7,231 nt of DNA from assembly GCA_031267855.1 (NCBI GenBank), contig JAIRYH010000045.1:1-7231 (forward strand), given 5' to 3'. The position numbers were made by a program, and so were the translations under genes. The DNA is from Prevotellaceae bacterium. Lineage in GTDB: Bacteria; Bacteroidota; Bacteroidia; Bacteroidales; UBA932. Of this stretch, positions 6,973 through 7,231 are shown in pieces. The notes beneath the pieces were generated by a model. That model did no database searches, had not been told where the DNA came from, and was given only the letters and a program-made list of their open reading frames with translations. The stretch's first letter is position 1; every line of letters begins with the position of its first letter.

Positions 6973-7004
6973 CAAAAGTACTATATTTTTCCGGATTATA
7001 CAAA
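6973..7004 (-). promoter_or_regulatory. Bacteroidetes-type promoter for rpmE2
   Basis: Read on the minus strand, TTTG (7004-7001) and TACTTTTG (6980-6973) match the -33 TTTG and -7 TAnnTTTG elements exactly, with a 20-base spacer. Transcription would start around 6966, giving a leader of about 20 bases before the rpmE2 ATG at 6945. It probably drives rpmE2 and, by readthrough, rsmE and rimO. The long inverted repeat begins only seven bases upstream of the -33 element. Confidence 0.75.
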
Positions 7005-7011
7005 AATTTAG

Positions 7012-7097
7012 TTATGAGTTATGAATTATGAGTTATGAGTTGGCTTACGCCATTACGCGCTTGTCGCAACTCATAACTCATAATTCATAACTCATAA
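7012..7097. repeat. perfect 31-bp inverted repeat made of TTATGAR heptamers
   Basis: Bases 7012-7042 and 7067-7097 are perfect inverted copies of 31 bases around a 24-base spacer (7043-7066). With one G-T wobble the pairing extends two more pairs, to 7009/7100. The left arm consists of four tandem heptamers, TTATGAG, TTATGAA, TTATGAG, TTATGAG, plus TTG. The spacer contains TTACGC twice (7045-7050, 7053-7058). On the minus strand the hairpin starts directly after the nitroreductase TAA and is followed by CTAAATTTTTG, so it could end that transcript. No transposase or obvious target duplication is present. Confidence 0.9.
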
Positions 7098-7231
7098 TTA
7101 CCATTTGTTATAATGAATCCTTGCCGCGTCGAACTTATCTTTCGGCGTATTTTTCCCGGCGGGATAGCCCAGCGGAATCACCGCCAGTACCCTGATATTT
7201 CCGGGCAGCCGGAACTGTTCGTTTACGATTG
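7098..7231 (-). CDS. nitroreductase-family protein, C-terminal fragment cut by the window edge
   Basis: The minus strand encodes the last 43 residues of a protein, ending with TAA at 7100-7098; the rest lies beyond the right edge. The visible sequence, EQFRLPGNIRVLAVIPLGYP followed by AGKNTPKDKFDAARIHYNKW, matches the C-terminus of flavin-dependent nitroreductases. There the PLGYP segment closes the FMN-binding core and the KxxxxRIHYNKW-like tail is common in Bacteroidetes members. These enzymes reduce nitro compounds or quinones with NAD(P)H, but the physiological substrate cannot be told from a fragment. The catalytic N-terminal part is not visible. The gene points the same way as rpmE2 but is separated from it by the inverted repeat and the rpmE2 promoter. 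Confidence 0.8.
   Translation of the reverse strand, partial: IVNEQFRLPGNIRVLAVIPLGYPAGKNTPKDKFDAARIHYNKW

Noticed and set aside
6580..7011. 143-residue plus-strand frame covering rpmE2 and its promoter
   Set aside because: It is antisense to the clearly identified bL31B gene, begins inside the spacer and has no family resemblance.
7012..7097. CRISPR-like array
   Set aside because: The repeated units are only 7 bases, directly adjoining and arranged as an inverted pair around one spacer; no regular repeat-spacer pattern or cas genes are present.

Overview
The window looks like a chromosomal segment from a member of the Bacteroidota, most likely Bacteroidales. Four signals point there. The topoisomerase IV A subunit has a Bacteroidetes-type N-terminus. 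There is a DUF5618-type small protein, a family I know from Bacteroidetes. Two intergenic regions carry a good TTTG-N(18-20)-TAnnTTTG promoter. Start codons are preceded by A/T-rich sequence rather than Shine-Dalgarno motifs. The assignment is inference from sequence features, not a database match.

Left part (1-1332, + strand): a type II restriction-modification pair that is clearly AT-rich. It holds the C-terminal part of an SPPY-type DNA methyltransferase, cut by the window edge, and a complete TdeIII-family restriction endonuclease. The two genes overlap by the four bases ATGA.

Middle (1345-4489, + strand): only 12 bp after the endonuclease stop, GC-rich parC begins. It is followed by a structured intergenic region that may contain a terminator, then a clear Bacteroidetes promoter driving a small DUF5618-like helical protein.

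Right part (4516-7231, all - strand): rimO, rsmE and rpmE2 form a group devoted to the ribosome (S12 methylthiolation, 16S rRNA m3U1498 methylation, zinc-independent bL31). It is read from a clear promoter at 6973-7004. Further right, a nitroreductase-family gene runs in from the window edge. Its stop codon abuts a perfect 31-bp inverted repeat built from TTATGAR heptamers.

I see no wholly undescribed system. The points most worth a second look are the restriction-modification cassette placed against the essential gene parC, the heptamer-built inverted repeat between the nitroreductase gene and the rpmE2 promoter, and a possible HEPN-like Rx6H motif in the DUF5618-like protein.
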